From Panonychus citri (lineage: Eukaryota; Arthropoda; Arachnida; Trombidiformes; Tetranychidae), in assembly GCF_014898815.1 (NCBI RefSeq), contig NW_026515454.1, positions 434,001 to 498,000 of the forward strand: DNA of 64,000 nt, read 5' to 3'. Numbering within the stretch: the first letter of the stretch is position 1; every line of letters begins with the position of its first letter. Shown piece after piece: positions 1 through 13,915 of the stretch. Position numbers and translations under genes: made by a program. A model generated the notes under the pieces. The model was given only the letters and a program-made list of their open reading frames with translations, had not been told where the DNA came from and did no database searches.

Positions 1-980
1 TAAATACATTGATGACCAAGAATATTTCATCATAATAATCAATTGGATATCATTAATTATACTTGACTCCTTCCAGTTACAATCAAACGCAAAGACATTG
101 AGAAAGAAAAAAGTTTGTTTTGTCTTATGATGATAATGGTTAAATTGTCACAGCAAATTGATCATCATAATCATATAATCATCATGATGATCAATAGGGA
201 AAGAAAAATACTAACTGTAAGTAGCTGAGAGTGAGAGTTGATGTAAATTGCTATTATTTTATTTGATTTTTTTTTCCTTCATGATATTTTATATCATATA
301 AATATATAGATTCCTATCAGGAGGATTCAATGGCAAAGGAGGAAAAGCAAAGTATCAAGTCATAAATTCAAGGAAATGAACATTCAACAAGACATTTTGT
401 TACTATATTTTTTTTTGTTCTGTGTTGATATGTAATATCTATGGCAAAGAGACTAAATCGCTTGGTAACAAACATTACATACGAATATGAGAACCGATGG
501 ATAAAGAAGATATTATATCAAAATGATTCTTAAAAAGTCATCATCATGGAATCATCATCATCATCATCATCATCGTAATCGTCTTCCCTTCCGTTTACTT
601 GATTAATGATGCTACTTTATTTAGACTGGAAGATAAATAATATTTCAACAATCATATCTTATTATATATTATTGTTAACGGATAACTTTGACTTCCTATT
701 GTCTTTTGTTATGATATATAAATAACAAGCAAAAAAAGACAATAAGATAATCATCATGTCCAATTTTACAGTTATTTAATTGTTACCTTAACAAGAGACA
801 ATATCTTGTTGTTAAAACGGTTAAACAGAAAAGTGATTAAGATGATTACTTTATCTTTGAAAGTAATCAAAAATGATTGTTAAGTTTATCCGATAGTTTT
901 GGTTTAGGTTTGTTATTAGATCAATTTAATTCAATTGTTATTAACCTACCTGATCTAAATAAGATGATGATAATGGTAAT
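1..980. other. Non-coding AT-rich stretch with ATC/GAT triplets
   Basis: No gene is supported here. The sequence is AT-rich, with short runs of the triplet ATC/GAT (for example near 545-575) and T-rich tracts. The reading frame open from 877 runs into the GAT repeat and the tandem duplication that follows; it has no family resemblance and encodes mainly Met and Asp runs. Confidence 0.6.
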
Positions 981-3026
981 GATGATGATGATGATGATAA
1001 AGAATCCAAGTAAACAACAAAAAAGTGATCAGAATAACGATGATGATAATGATGATTATTTAGATTCTGTTGTTGATATAATTACATCTAATAGAAAGAC
1101 ACAAATATCCTTCATGTCAACTGTCGATGTAAATTTCCTATTCTTGCTTAGTAACTATTGAAATGTCAACACATCAACAATTGTTGTCGATGTTGTTGTT
1201 GTTGTTGTGTTGACATGAAGAAAGAGATTCAAGAAGAAGAAGGTGAAAGAAAAAAAAAAGAGACAGGAAGTTGGAAGAATTTGATGATCATCATTATCAT
1301 CATGTTCTGAATACTATTCAATCTATTATTTCACAGGAAAAAGACGAAGGGTGGTTATGGTGTAGGCGAAATCGGGAAGGAAGAAGGAGGCAGTGGAAGG
1401 AGCAAGTGAATCAAAGCCAAGGCGATTAATGATCAACATCCAACAACATCAACATGAAGCTCATTTAAAGGTTATAACACTATGGGTTTGAAGGTGTTGA
1501 AGAGGCAACATTATCCCTGATGATGATGATGATTCTTCAATGGAAGTCAGCTCTTTTTATCTGCTTCTTGTGTCGTTATTCACATGGAGGGATGAGGATG
1601 GAGAGACAAAAAATAGCAATAATGATACCTGTCAAGATAAGAATCAATCCTTTTCTTGTAATGCCGGATGCTGAGGGTTGACTTGAAGTCTTTTTTTTTG
1701 CTTCTCCATCATGTTGATGCTTGTTGCCTTAATGATGATGCTTTAGATGGACATGATAAAATACTGTGAGTAAAAACTTAAATCTCATTTTACTTTCTCT
1801 CTCTCTCTTATCTTTTTACCTCATCAATTCTTTTCTTCATCATCTTTTTCCTCTCTCTCTCTCTCTCCTCCTCTTTTCTTCTTCTTTTTTTTGCTGCAAT
1901 CTTCTTCTTCATCTTCATCTTCATCACTTTGACTTTTTGTTGTTTCTTTTTTTCTTCTTTGCGTTTCTACCATCAGATTAACTTGCATAAACTTTACACC
2001 CCTGTTAAAATATCACTTGCAATCAGTGCGTCAAAAGATAAACATTACAACAATTTACAACATTGACGAAGTGTGTCTTACATTTACTATGACAAAAACA
2101 CGAGGGATGATGAAAACGATGATAATCTTTCATGATGATCAGCCTAATGATGAAAGCCTGATGCCTGATTACAGCTGATGATGATGATGATAAAGAATCC
2201 AAGTAAACAACAAAAAGTGATCAGAATAACGATGATGATAATGATGATTATTTAGATTCTGTTGTTGATATAATTACATCTAATAGAAAGACACAAATAT
2301 CCTTCATGTCAACTGTCGATGTAAATTTCCTATTCTTGCTTAGTAACTATTGAAATGTCAACACATCAACAATTGTTGTCGATGTTGTTGTTGTTGTTGT
2401 GTTGACATGAAGAAAGAGATTCAAGAAGAAGAAGGTGAAAGAAAAAAAAGACAGGAAGTTGGAAGAATTTGATGATCATCATTATCATCATGTTCTGAAT
2501 ACTATTCAATCTATTATTTCACAGGAAAAAGACGAAGGTGGTTATGGTGTAGGCGAAATCAGGAAGGAAGAAGGAGGCAGTGGAAGGAGCAAGTGAATCA
2601 AAGCCAAGGCGATTAATGATCAACATCCAACAACATCAACATGAAGCTCATTTAAAGGTTATAACACTATGGGTTTGAAGGTGTTGAAGAGGCAACATTA
2701 TCCCTGATGATGATGATTCTTCAATGGAAGTCAGCTCTTTTTATCTGCTTCTTGTGTCGTTATTCACATGGAGGGATGAGGATGGAGAGACAAAAAATAG
2801 CAATAATGATACCTGTCAAGATAAGAATCAATCCTTTTCTTGTAATGCCGGATGCTGAGGGTTGACTTGAAGTCTTTTTTTTTGCTTCTCCATCATGTTG
2901 ATGCTTGTTGCCTTAATGATGATGCTTTAGATGGACATGATAAAATACTGTGAGTAAAAACTTAAATCTCATTTTACTTTCTCTCTCTCTTATCTTTTTA
3001 CCTCATCAATTCTTTTCTTCATCATC

Positions 3027-3074
<48 letters not shown>

Positions 3075-3382
3075 TCTTCTTTTTTTGCTGCAATCTTCTT
3101 CTTCATCTTCATCACTTTGACTTTTTGTTGTTTCTTTTTTTCTTCTTTGCGTTTCTACCATCAGATTAACTTGCATAAACTTTACACCCCTGTTAAAATA
3201 TCACTTGCAATCAGTGCGTCAAAAGATAAACATTACAACAATTTACAACATTGACGAAGTGTGTCTTACATTTACTATGACAAAAACACGAGGGATGATG
3301 AAAACGATGATAATCTTTCATGATGATCAGCCTAATGATGAAAGCCTGATGCCTGATTACAGCTGATGATGATGATGATAAA
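981..3382. repeat. Tandem duplication, two copies of about 1.19 kb
   Basis: Copy A (about 1001-2193) and copy B (about 2194-3382) are nearly identical over their whole length, with a period of 1193 bases. The same AGAATCCAAG word begins at 1001 and at 2194. Both copies end in a short (GAT)n run, so the breakpoint sits in a GAT microsatellite. The differences are few: microsatellite lengths (the CT run is 17 bases at 1851-1867 but 33 bases at 3033-3065), single-base indels near 1350 and 2537, and a G/A change near 1374. No protein is recognisable in the unit. It is either a recent unequal-crossover duplication or two haplotypes placed end to end by the assembler. Confidence 0.93.
3033..3065. 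repeat. (CT)n microsatellite in duplication copy B
   Basis: An uninterrupted 33-base CT run. The matching place in copy A (1851-1867) is only 17 bases, so this tract has changed length since the duplication or differs between alleles. Confidence 0.9.
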
Positions 3383-4548
3383 CATTGAGAGAGTTGTTTT
3401 TGTCTCGGAACAAAAAAGTTATCCTTTTTACTCATTTTCTTGGTGATTCTTAAAAAAGTGATTGCAAAAAAAAAGTTTGCTTTTTTTTCATTCAGCAAAC
3501 TTCAAGTATATCGACAAGATTATAAATTGATGTTGTTGTTTTGATTTTTTTTTTGCTTCGAAACTTTTTTTTGGCCTCTCGCCTTTCAGAAAAGTTTTAC
3601 GAGTCATCAAAATACTATGAAAATGTAATATATTATTTGGACTTTTTTTCTTATCGATTTGTATCTCCCCAATTCGCAGCAGATTAACATACACAATGAC
3701 GGGGAACGTGTGGCCTTTTCCGATGCTGATAATGACTGAATATACACTTTGAATATAATATGTTTGCATTACCTTATCGTTTGTTTGTATCTCGCTCATC
3801 ATTTGACTTGCAGTTTCTATTGTGATGGATTTACATGTAAGAAAACAACAACAGCAACAAAAGGAGATGCCGTTGATGATCAAATTGATACACTTTTCAA
3901 GTCAAATCGATATCGATTTCCTCTTGACGTTTTCATTTTCATGGTTAAAAATGAAGATAAAGTTTCTTATTGTATTATCATTACCAATAGACACTCATAC
4001 ACACTCTCAATGAATGACTGGGTTGACTGTGGGTCTATGAATGTATGTGACACATTCACAACGGTGTTGCCAATGTGAATGTGAATTTATATCTTGAATG
4101 TGTGTGTGCATGTTTTATATGTGTCACTCTTCATGTACACTTGAAGCTTAAGTTTTTGTTATCACAGCGAGAAACCTTCTTCCTTTTATCTTCTTCATTC
4201 TCATCATTCTCACTGGGAGTTAGTTATTTCATCTTCATCTCATCTTCTTCTTTTCATCATCAGCATCTTCTACTTCTCAAAGAGACATGACATGAGATGA
4301 CATATCTATAAATTCAATCTCTTTCTTTCCATCATTTTCATCTTCTTTTTTCTCTCTTTCTTCGATCTTCTTCTTCCATTTCCTTTTATCAGAAGTAAAA
4401 TGATGAAGATGATGGAAGAAAAAAGTTACAGGGAGTTGAATTTATCTTCTCTTGCTAATGTTTATCATTTTTTCTTTCTTTTTCTACTTTAAAATTTACA
4501 GGAATCGCTTTGATTTGTTTTCCAAGGAGTAAAATGAGAATTCAGTTA

Positions 4549-4572
4549 ATCATCATCATCATCATCATCATC
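4549..4572. repeat. (ATC)8 microsatellite
   Basis: Eight perfect ATC triplets in a row, one of many such runs in the left half of the window. Confidence 0.9.
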
Positions 4573-4902
4573 TACAGAAACAGTAGCTGTTTAAATGTTT
4601 TTTTCAATGATGAGAATGAAAATGATCATCATCAGTCTCTTTCCCTCTTCTCATCAAGTGAGATCACGAACTTTTCAATCAACATTAACTAGTGTAATGA
4701 GAGAGAATGAAGGGAGTCAAATGATATGGGGTGAGAAAAAATTACATTCAAATGAAAATAACTTTTTCATCATCAACATTTTAATGTTGTTCTGTTTTCT
4801 TCAGCTTTCATTTCATCATCATTATCATTATCATCAACTTCATCAGCATCATCGTCATGCCTTTTGCATTTTCCTATAAGTCTTTGGAAACTGAAATTCA
4901 AG

Positions 4903-5079
4903 ATGAAAATGTTGATGATGATGATGATGATCAAGATGCTTGTCTTATTATTTTCAATGGCATTTGAGAGCAACGAAGAAGGCGGTGGGAAAGATGATAA
5001 AGATGAAGATAAAGATGAAGATGATGAAGAAGAAATCACAAAGATCAACTCCCTATCATGTTCATGTCAGGCTTCTTGA
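4903..5079 (+). CDS. Candidate small acidic peptide ORF (58 aa), doubtful
   Basis: An ATG-initiated frame of 58 codons. The first 20 or so residues are Met/Leu/Val/Phe-rich and could pass as a signal peptide; they include five consecutive Met codons from a GAT repeat. A strongly acidic stretch (Asp/Glu/Lys, residues about 26-46) follows, then a short tail with Ser-Cys-Ser-Cys. No family is recognised. The acidic part is a translated GAT/GAA repeat, and the opposite strand is open too. I treat it as more likely chance than gene; transcript evidence would be needed to accept it. Confidence 0.15.
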   Translation: MKMLMMMMMIKMLVLLFSMAFESNEEGGGKDDKDEDKDEDDEEEITKINSLSCSCQAS

Positions 5080-7509
5080 AGACATTTATATAGGTTTGAA
5101 ATCAAAGATGATGATGATGAGAGAGATTGTAAGTAAGATAAGATGAGGAAGAAGACTGAAGATATTGAATGAAAGAGGAAACAGAAAGAGGAAGATAAAT
5201 ATGAAAAGAAGAAGAAGAAGTTGTAGGTAAGGGGGCGGAAGAGAATTTTACCTCTTTTTCTTTTCTATTCATCATCTTCATCTTCATCTTCTCATCATCA
5301 TCATTTCAATGGTTATCTTTTTTTTTCTTTTCTTTTTTCCACCTTTTCATCTTCCCATCATCATCATCATCTCTTCTTATCCTCTCATCTTTATCTTTCT
5401 TTTTCTCTGTCTAACTCTTTTTTTTTCTGTCTCTCAAATATTCTTCATGGGAAGAGGTAAATGAATGACGGGCTTGGAGAGACTTTGGAGGAAAGAGAGA
5501 GTGGGAAGTTGGAAGAGGAGAAAAGGAGCAAGGATGAGGAAGGAGGCGATGGAAAATGTCACTTGCACTGTATCCGTTTCCATGAGTTTTTATCTTGATC
5601 CTTATTTTTCATGAAGCGAATATATTTCAACACCAACGAACTTTGGATTCTAGTGAATTAGATTGAAATCTTTTGATCTAAGAAGAGAAAAAAAATCTTT
5701 TCTTTTCTTGATCATCTTCTTGGAAGAAGAACAATGAAAGAAAAGTTTTCCATCATCATCTTCATCTCAACTTTACAATGTAACAATTTCTTGATTGTTT
5801 ACTTATCTTATCATGTTTATGATGATGATGATTCAACAATCAACATGAAATTTGAATTAAATTCAACTCGAAATTGAAAAATATATTGAAATTAACTACG
5901 ATAATATAATCTTTTCCCAATCTGTTTACTTTTCCATTTGATTCCAACAGGAAAATCTACTGATTGTTTACAATCAAATCTTATTAATTCCTAAATCTAA
6001 TTATTTTTGGCATCATCAAAATCAAAGAGATAACGACAAATATCAACCGTGACAATGATGATGGAGGACAGAGAAGGAGCTGAAGAGATGACACCAAATT
6101 AAGTGGGAGTGAGAAGCATATTGCCGATCATCTTGAACCACAAACGAGAGAGAAAGAGATGAAGAGAGTTATCATAAATCCTAATCGTCCCGTTAATCCA
6201 ATTGTGAAACTCAAGCATTCGGATTAGCATGAGATTAGTAAATTTAGTTTTTTTTCCTTTCATAAACCTTCAACTTTTAATCTCTGGTAAAAACATGAAC
6301 ACACAACAAGAGTAAAAACAACAATCTAATATTTGCAATTCAATAATTGCAATTGTATTAAACCACAATTGCTTTTTCCTCCCGCCGGTTAACCCTCTTC
6401 CCACTCCTCCCTTTTGATTCATTATCATTTGTTGATGATGATGATCATCATCATCTTGATCTTCTTTCTTTTATCTTCTTTTACTGTTATATTTTATTTA
6501 CTAAACTTAATCTTGTCACAACAACACTTTGTCACTAATCCTCTTCCTCCTCCTTTTCCACCTTAATCCTAATCACACTAAAACCTTTAACAACTTCTTG
6601 TTATTATTATTACGTGAGTGATATTAATAAACAATTATCCACTTGGTGCAATAAATTATTATCAATGTTAATAATTTATTAGCCTTGAATATAACTGTTT
6701 ACATGGTTCAAGTTGGATATTTATGTTTAGTCAATTGAATTGAAAATTTTACTCATGAAAAAGTGAAAAATAGTTTCATTGAAATTGGATAAGTTTCCAT
6801 TGACACTTCCATGTCCACCTTCATCATTTGACAGGGGAGAGAGAGAGAGTGAGTGAGTGAGTGAGTAGGGTGGGTGAAGGTTATTGTTAAAGTAACATTT
6901 TTTTCATCATTATATCTTAAGGCGAAGTCATTTTAACCTTTGGTAAAAAAAGTTATGTTTCAATGGAAGGAAAAAGTTCACCCAAGAGTCTCTTTTATAT
7001 CCAAGAAACTCAGTCAATTGATGATGATGATGACTCAAGATGATGAGGGAAGATAAGGTAAAATAGGAAGAAGAATAGAAATGGGCCACAAGAGATGAAA
7101 AGGGAAAGAATGATGGGTGGAAGAGGGTGGAATTGGTGGTGGTGGTGGTGGAACCCAAAGTAACCATTGTGCCAACATACAGAAAGTATTATTATCTATC
7201 AAAAAAGGAATGTATTGAAAAGCTCAAGATGAATGAATTTAGAAAATCAATGCAAAGGAAGATAAAGTGAAAATCGATGATAACAAACAAAAGGGAGAAA
7301 GAGGATGAAGATAAAGTGGGTGGTAAATCACCAGGAAATGACCTTTGGCAAGGCCACAAAATGTTAGAGAGAGAGAGAGAGAGAATATGAATTTCAAATC
7401 GACATCCAGGTAACATTTGAATTAGAAAAAAGGAAAAAAAAATTCACAAGTGATAACTGTAATTCTGATGATGAGCATGATAAACTTGGAATGGAGACTC
7501 TATATTATC

Positions 7510-7538
7510 ATGATGATGATGATGATGATGATGATGAT
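7510..7538. repeat. (ATG)n microsatellite
   Basis: Between nine and ten perfect ATG triplets, followed at once by an AT-rich segment. Confidence 0.9.
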
Positions 7539-10500
7539 ATAATATCTATGTAATACTGTATAATATATGTATTTGGATGAGAAGTCTTGGTTTTTCATTT
7601 TTGTTTCGAATTTTTTTTCTCTCTTTTTCTTTTCTTACTCTGAAAATGGTTTACAGAGTATTCCATGTGGATCAACATCTTCGGTTCATCATCTTCATCT
7701 CATTTTTTTCTTCTTCTTCTCTTTCTTTTCTCTCTTTTCTTCATCGTCATGCTCCAAGAAACTTTCATCCAATCAATGAACTGTGAACAGTAGTAAGGTT
7801 TTCAGATATTTCATCTTGAAGACCAACCATGCAACCAACATATGAACAGACCAGAGTTCAGTTTATTGGCATCATCCTTATCTTCATCTTCATCTTCATC
7901 TTCATCACCAGTAACTTTGATTACTACAAACACATTCATATAAATACATTTTTGATAAAGTCATTAAGATTTGTGGGTCAGAATATCTGATTTTCATCAT
8001 GAATTTATCATAATATTGTCAAGAGATTTTCAATCAATCTTTTTGATAATATTTGTGAAAAAAAGTTCCTAATGTTGAATTGATTTTCAATGAATAATTT
8101 GTTCAATTTGTAATTAATTACGATCATCAAATTTTCAATCAAATTGTGAAATTTTTTTTCACTTCCCATGAATGAATATTATCAGAATTTATATTGATAC
8201 GATTCATTGAAGTTTCAATTGTTTCACCTTTTATGTTGATCAACTCGTTTGAATTTGATTATTGCTTTTGGAGTATCAATTGAACTGAAACAATGACGAT
8301 TGGGTAAAAAACTGTTACATGAACATGATGATAATCATGATGATGATATAGATTATTAAAGGTTATAGGTTTTTGTGAGAATTCATCCTTATCTTCATCC
8401 TTATCTTCTTATGTTTTTCTTCATTTTCTCAATAGTAAAATTGAGGAAAAGGGAGAAAATTATTTCATCATGAAAAGTTTATTCCATGATGAGAGAAGAT
8501 GAAGAGGAAAAAGGAAGAGGAAGAAGATTTCAAGAGTTGGGGGTGGAAAAGGAGAAGAGTATAAACCTTAGGGGAAAGTGAGCACTATTTTCATAAAGGT
8601 GTGTATTCTGATAGGGATGAGGAAGATGAGGAAGATTAAGTAAACATGGAAATAGTTTTCTTAGTCCAAAGATGATTTCTCATCATTGGAATAATTTTTT
8701 TCTCTTCTCTTTGTTTCTCTTTTTTTTAGTTCTATTTCTCATCTTACAATAACAACGACAATTTGAAACCCTGGAGGATAATGTAAAGGAGAGAGAGAGA
8801 GAGAGAGATGAATTAAGCTTCAGGTTGTTGGAAACTCTGAGTTTATGGTGTTTATCTGGAGGTGATCCAGTTATTGGAATACAGGATTAAGAGAGGAAAA
8901 AAATTCACGAATTGAGATTAAGCGTTTTGTAGTGAAAGGGTTTGAGTTGATAAAAATGTAACGGAAGTTGATGAAATGTCAATGATGATGGTGATCATCA
9001 TGAAAGATGATATAAGTTTATTTGGAGATGAGAGAGAGAGAGAAGGAGAAAGAGGGAGAAAGAGGGAGAAAGTTTAGATCAGTGAAGCTTAAAAACGATG
9101 CAAGATGAGAATCGGTTAATCCTAGTTCGCTTTAAGTCGAAAATTAAATCCGATTAAAAGGGAAGAAAACGGAATCGGATTAAAGGTAAAAGAAGACGAG
9201 ATGATGATGATGATGATGATGAGAATGAGGATCAGAAAAAATGATAGAGTGAAAAGAGAAACAAGGAAAGATACAATGTTTGTGGAAAGACCTGATAAGT
9301 TAGATGAGAATTTAGAGAAGATGATTATTGGAGAAAATTTCAACATCTATTCAATAATCAATTGGAAACTTCATCATCAACTATCATCATCCTGATTCTA
9401 ATTGTTTGCAAAGACAAAGTTGAAGGGAGAGAGAGGGAGAGATGAGAAGAAAAAAAATCTTTGCAAGAAAAAAAAACTCTCAAAATAACCTGAAAGTTTT
9501 TTCTCAATTGAATAGAAACCCAAATAACAGAAGCAGATGAAGAGTGATGATGATGATAAGGTGAGGCGAAAGTTTTGCTGGGTGTATCCTCATCTCTTAT
9601 CTCAAACATCATCATCATCTTCAGGTGAATACAGAATCAGCATGAGGTGAGATGAATATGAGCTCGGTGAAGTCTTAGTGGAGGCTCAAGCAAAAAAAAC
9701 TGTTTTCCATGAAAAAAGAAACACTTAAAACATCAATAGTTTTACCCTGAAGGTTCACATTTCTGAAATTTTATCTCCATCTCCATCATCGTCATCATCT
9801 TTATCTTCATCACCAATTTACCTGAGAAAATGGAAAAGGTGAGAGGAAAAATGAAGAGAAAATAAAATCAATGGAATCCAAAAGATTCTGGTTAACATGT
9901 AAAAACCATTGATTCAACTTCCGTGTGACTTTAATCTGATGTTACCCTGGATTCTTATTATTATCATGATGATGGTGACGATTATCATGATAGTATATTT
10001 AACTATAATAACAAAAGAGAGAAAGAAAACAAAGAGAAGAAAAAATCTTCAATTTTCACTTTCTCTCTCTCTCTCTTTCATCATCATTCATGTTTCATTG
10101 TTCATAATATATATGAATTTAGATGAATCTTTCAATGCTCCAAATGAATACTCTCATGTATCCATACATATATATATGTTCATGAGTATTCAATGAATAT
10201 TCATGGGACAACAATAGAGGCAAAATCCACCAACAACAAGAAAAACTATCACATGAAAAAAAGTTTTTGGTGTAAAGGTGAACAGGGAAAACTTTTCATT
10301 CATTTCACTCATAATGATAATATATTATTCAGATCAGAATGAAAAAGAAGGTGAAAAAAGTTTGGATCATGGAAATCGATTGTTTCTCTGATGAATAGAT
10401 GGATAGAGAGAGAATGAATAAAATTGAGAGAGAATAGAATAAGTAAAATCAATATTAAGATGATGATGATGATGATGATGACAATGAAGACGAAGAGGGT

Positions 10501-13274
10501 GGAGGATGAAAAGGGAGGTGGTAAAAACAAGAAGGTAAAACTTGAGGTTCCTTGTTTCGAGTTCCTGTCATGAAGAAAAAAAAATAGAATTTTTTTTTCT
10601 TTTTCGAATAATTTATTCAAAATTCTTTTTTCTTCCTCTTCTTCATTACATCATCATCATTATCTTGTCATCTTGTCTCTTTTTCATCTTCACAATTTCA
10701 ATTGTAAATGTTTACCACCCACTGGACATCAAGTGCTGGTCAACGTTACCATTTTTTGTTATTCATCTACTTTTAAATTTATATATTAATCATTCATTTT
10801 GTAACATATTCATTTACATACAATTATCATTGTAACAATTAACTGATTGTCACTGATTAAAATTTTATATCAATCAACAGAAAGGTTAATCCAAGGTTGA
10901 TGTTGTATATTTATAATATTAACATACAGCTGATAATATCAATAGGATAATAATGATAACAAATATTAATAATAAACAAGTTTGTTGATTTAATTGTGAT
11001 CAACAATAATCAAAAAAAAACAAAATTTAATCAACACAAAGTTTATCATTATCAAGGTAGGAAAACTAATAATAATAAGTCAACCTGAATCAATATGACA
11101 ATAAGTTGATTGTTGTTGTTCAACAATTTAATATAAAAATCATACATATAAAAATTATTGATTGTTAAGAATCAAATTTGATTAGCTAATTTTTTTTTTC
11201 AATATGACAAAGCAAATCAATAGTTGAACAACAATTAAAACTTGAATTATTAATACAATTTGAATGAGATGAAATTTCATTGACAAACAATTGAAACTTT
11301 TATTTTCTTTCACTGAACTCAACTGAATCTTATATATAATATTTACTATTTCATGATTGTCCACCACACCCTAAGCAATCATTGCATGATGATGATGATG
11401 ATGATGATTGGCACGTGTTAAATGTCTGGAACAGGGTGGGTTACCCTGCCATTGATTATGAAACAACAGTGAGCGCGTGCAGTCAATCAGATGATATTAT
11501 AATGTAATAACAATGGTGATATTTATTAATAGGATGTAAGTAACTTGATCATGATAATAAGCTTCAGGGTGGGTGAGTTGAAGGTGGGAGGATGTCAGGG
11601 AGAGAGGAAAAGGAAGTGAAATGAATTATCTGTAAGTGACTGTGTAATGGGAAATCAACCTCCGTCCTCTTAAATATTGTATACGAACAATAATCGAGTA
11701 GAAAAGTTTTTTTTTACCAACTCAAAGTTTCGAGTGAAAATCAAAGTCTCTCATTTAATACAAATTGTTTCAAGCTTTGGACAATTAACTTTAAATTATA
11801 TACCCTGATTGTAATCATAATTAATCATCATATTTATTATTGTAAATTAATGATAATCATTAATTACCATCAACAATTAACTTGTTAACCAATCGTAAAG
11901 TAATCAAAATGTTTTGTTTTCTCTCACTTTCAACACTTATATCAAATTATCATTACTTTTTTTTTCCTTCTTCATCTTTGATTGTTAATTTTTCTTAACC
12001 TTAATTGTTATCATATTTGTTGACCAAATCATTTGAATATCAGTTTGATGATGATGATGATGATGATAGAGTGAGAAGTTTTTTCTTCACCTTCTTCTTA
12101 GGTTGCAAGTACATTATCTTAAATCTTATTGGCACTTTTATCATCATGTTGATCCTTGATAACTTTTCCTCTTCATCCATTCATCATGATAATCTCATGA
12201 TGATAATATATTTTTTGTTTCTCTATCATTTCTTTAGGTAGGTTACTTGTTGATGGTGATGAAGATGAAGATGATTACCTCACGCTCATTGACTATCGAT
12301 CAACAGTGGAAACAGTATGAAGTACATGATGATGATGGTGATGATGATGAGGATGATAATGATCAGTGTCAAGGTTATTTCTATTCATTTAGTTAATTCG
12401 GTGACAGGTAAAATCATCAACTTTGAATGAAGTTTTTTTTATTAACTCTGTCAATTCAAATACTTTATATCTGAGGCCTTAACCTGATCCTTGATATCAA
12501 CATGATTTTCAAAATTAACTGATCATCATCATCATTATCATCATAATCATTTAGCTGTCTCTCTCTCTCTCTTTGATTGTTTATAATAATAACTATTTAC
12601 CAGGTTAATTGTTTACAATCTGATTCAGTTGGTATAATGGTTAACCCAAGATGATAAAACGATGAATGAAACAATTAAGTTGACCAATTATCATCAGACC
12701 AATTGATTAGTAAAGATTAAATTGTTTACAAGTTAATTTGAATAATAAGTCAAAATGCTCTGATTGTTTCGTCATTATCATTTGTTAATATTATTAGTTG
12801 ATTGTTAATCTAAACCAGTGAGTTGATTCAAATTGTTTCATATCTATGAATGAAAGTTACTAATATTTAAAGGGAGAGAGAAATTTTTTTTTCTTCTTCT
12901 TCATAATCTGAGATGAAGTTGAGAGTGAGAGTGAGTGTATGTGAATGGTTAGGATGATAAAATGGAAGATCAATCAAGCACAATAATACCTTACAGGATG
13001 AGGGGTATGTGTGTGTGAGTGAGTGGGTGGGTGGAGGTGGATGAGGAAGTGTATTAGGAAAGATAAATCCTAGAGGAAGACGAGAAAAAAAAGAGTTTTC
13101 AGAATTTTTATCCAAGCAGAATGCTGAGCTTAAAAAAAATACTCTATATCTTCATCCTTTTCATCATCATCATCATTATCATCAATAGACAATTTCCTTA
13201 CAGATTAAGTCAAAGGAAAGAAGCTTTAGTCTTATCATCTTCATCTTTATCATCATTTGAACCCAGCATTCATC

Positions 13275-13277
<3 letters not shown>

Positions 13278-13306
<29 letters not shown>
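13278..13306. repeat. (AG)n microsatellite
   Basis: About 29 bases of uninterrupted AG, preceded by short ATC runs. Confidence 0.9.
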
Positions 13307-13310
<4 letters not shown>

Positions 13311-13897
13311 CCAGCAAATTTTCATGACACTTCAAAGACAGAAAAGATATCATCATGTTCAGTTTCAGAATCCAAGTTATCATCATCTTTACAAAATCTA
13401 TTAGCAATAATATTAATAATGAATTGGGTGGTGAAAAAAAAGATGAAGAAACAAAATCTTATAAAATATTGCTCATCTTTAGGTCTTATCTTCATCATGA
13501 AATGAAATCCAAACGTAATTCATTTCGTGATGATGAACAACTGACTGAAAGTATCATTGAGAGAGAGAGAGAGAGAGAAACAAAATGATGATAAGCAAGA
13601 TTAATATTGAGCTATACTGATGCAAATTCATTATTAATATACATCAACTCAAGTTTGCAAATTGTTCATTGAAATTAGAAAATCATATAATTGCAATAGT
13701 ATTTTGCATTTTCTGCAGAATCGCAATAATCATCATAACCGTTATCATCTAATAGAATCCTAATGGATGAAGATGAAAAGATAAAGAAATTGTTATTTCT
13801 CTCACTTTACTGTTCCAATGAAAATCAATTAGTTTTTACTTTTGTGCTCAAAGTTTCATATTCATTTCATTTGGTGTTATTTTCTCGTATTCTCATT

Positions 13898-13915
13898 GAA
13901 ACGTTACAACGTTTC
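13898..13915. repeat. Inverted repeat, 8-bp arms with 2-bp centre
   Basis: GAAACGTT and AACGTTTC are perfect reverse complements separated by AC. It contains two ACGTT cores and lies in a short stretch free of triplet repeats. It could be a dimeric protein-binding site or chance. Confidence 0.5.

Larger units (their letters stand above)
3383..9400. other. Non-coding, triplet-repeat and polypurine-rich DNA
   Basis: No gene is recognised. The stretch alternates pyrimidine-rich (CTT/ATC) and purine-rich (GAA/GAT/GA) blocks. Examples are purine blocks near 5105-5240 and 8455-8560, (ATC)8 at 4549-4572, (ATG)n at 7510-7538, and a GAGGGAGAAA decamer repeat near 9045-9072. Open frames here encode low-complexity Met/Asp/Ser/Phe/His strings, as expected when triplet repeats are translated in several frames. 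The only frame I single out is 4903-5079. Confidence 0.6.

Noticed and set aside
3749..4078. Overlapping open frames on both strands around 3488-4078
   Set aside because: No motif, family match or consistent codon bias; several frames are open at once, as expected in low-complexity DNA.
4864..5146. Several overlapping acidic or Met-rich frames
   Set aside because: They are the same GAT/GAA repeat read in different frames; only the one with a signal-like start was kept, at low confidence.
12621..12660. tRNA-like A-box segment (TGGTATAATGGTTAA)
   Set aside because: No matching B box, anticodon arm or acceptor stem could be built downstream.
13257..13588. Frames with Glu-Arg repeats
   Set aside because: They are translations of (GA)n and have no other support.
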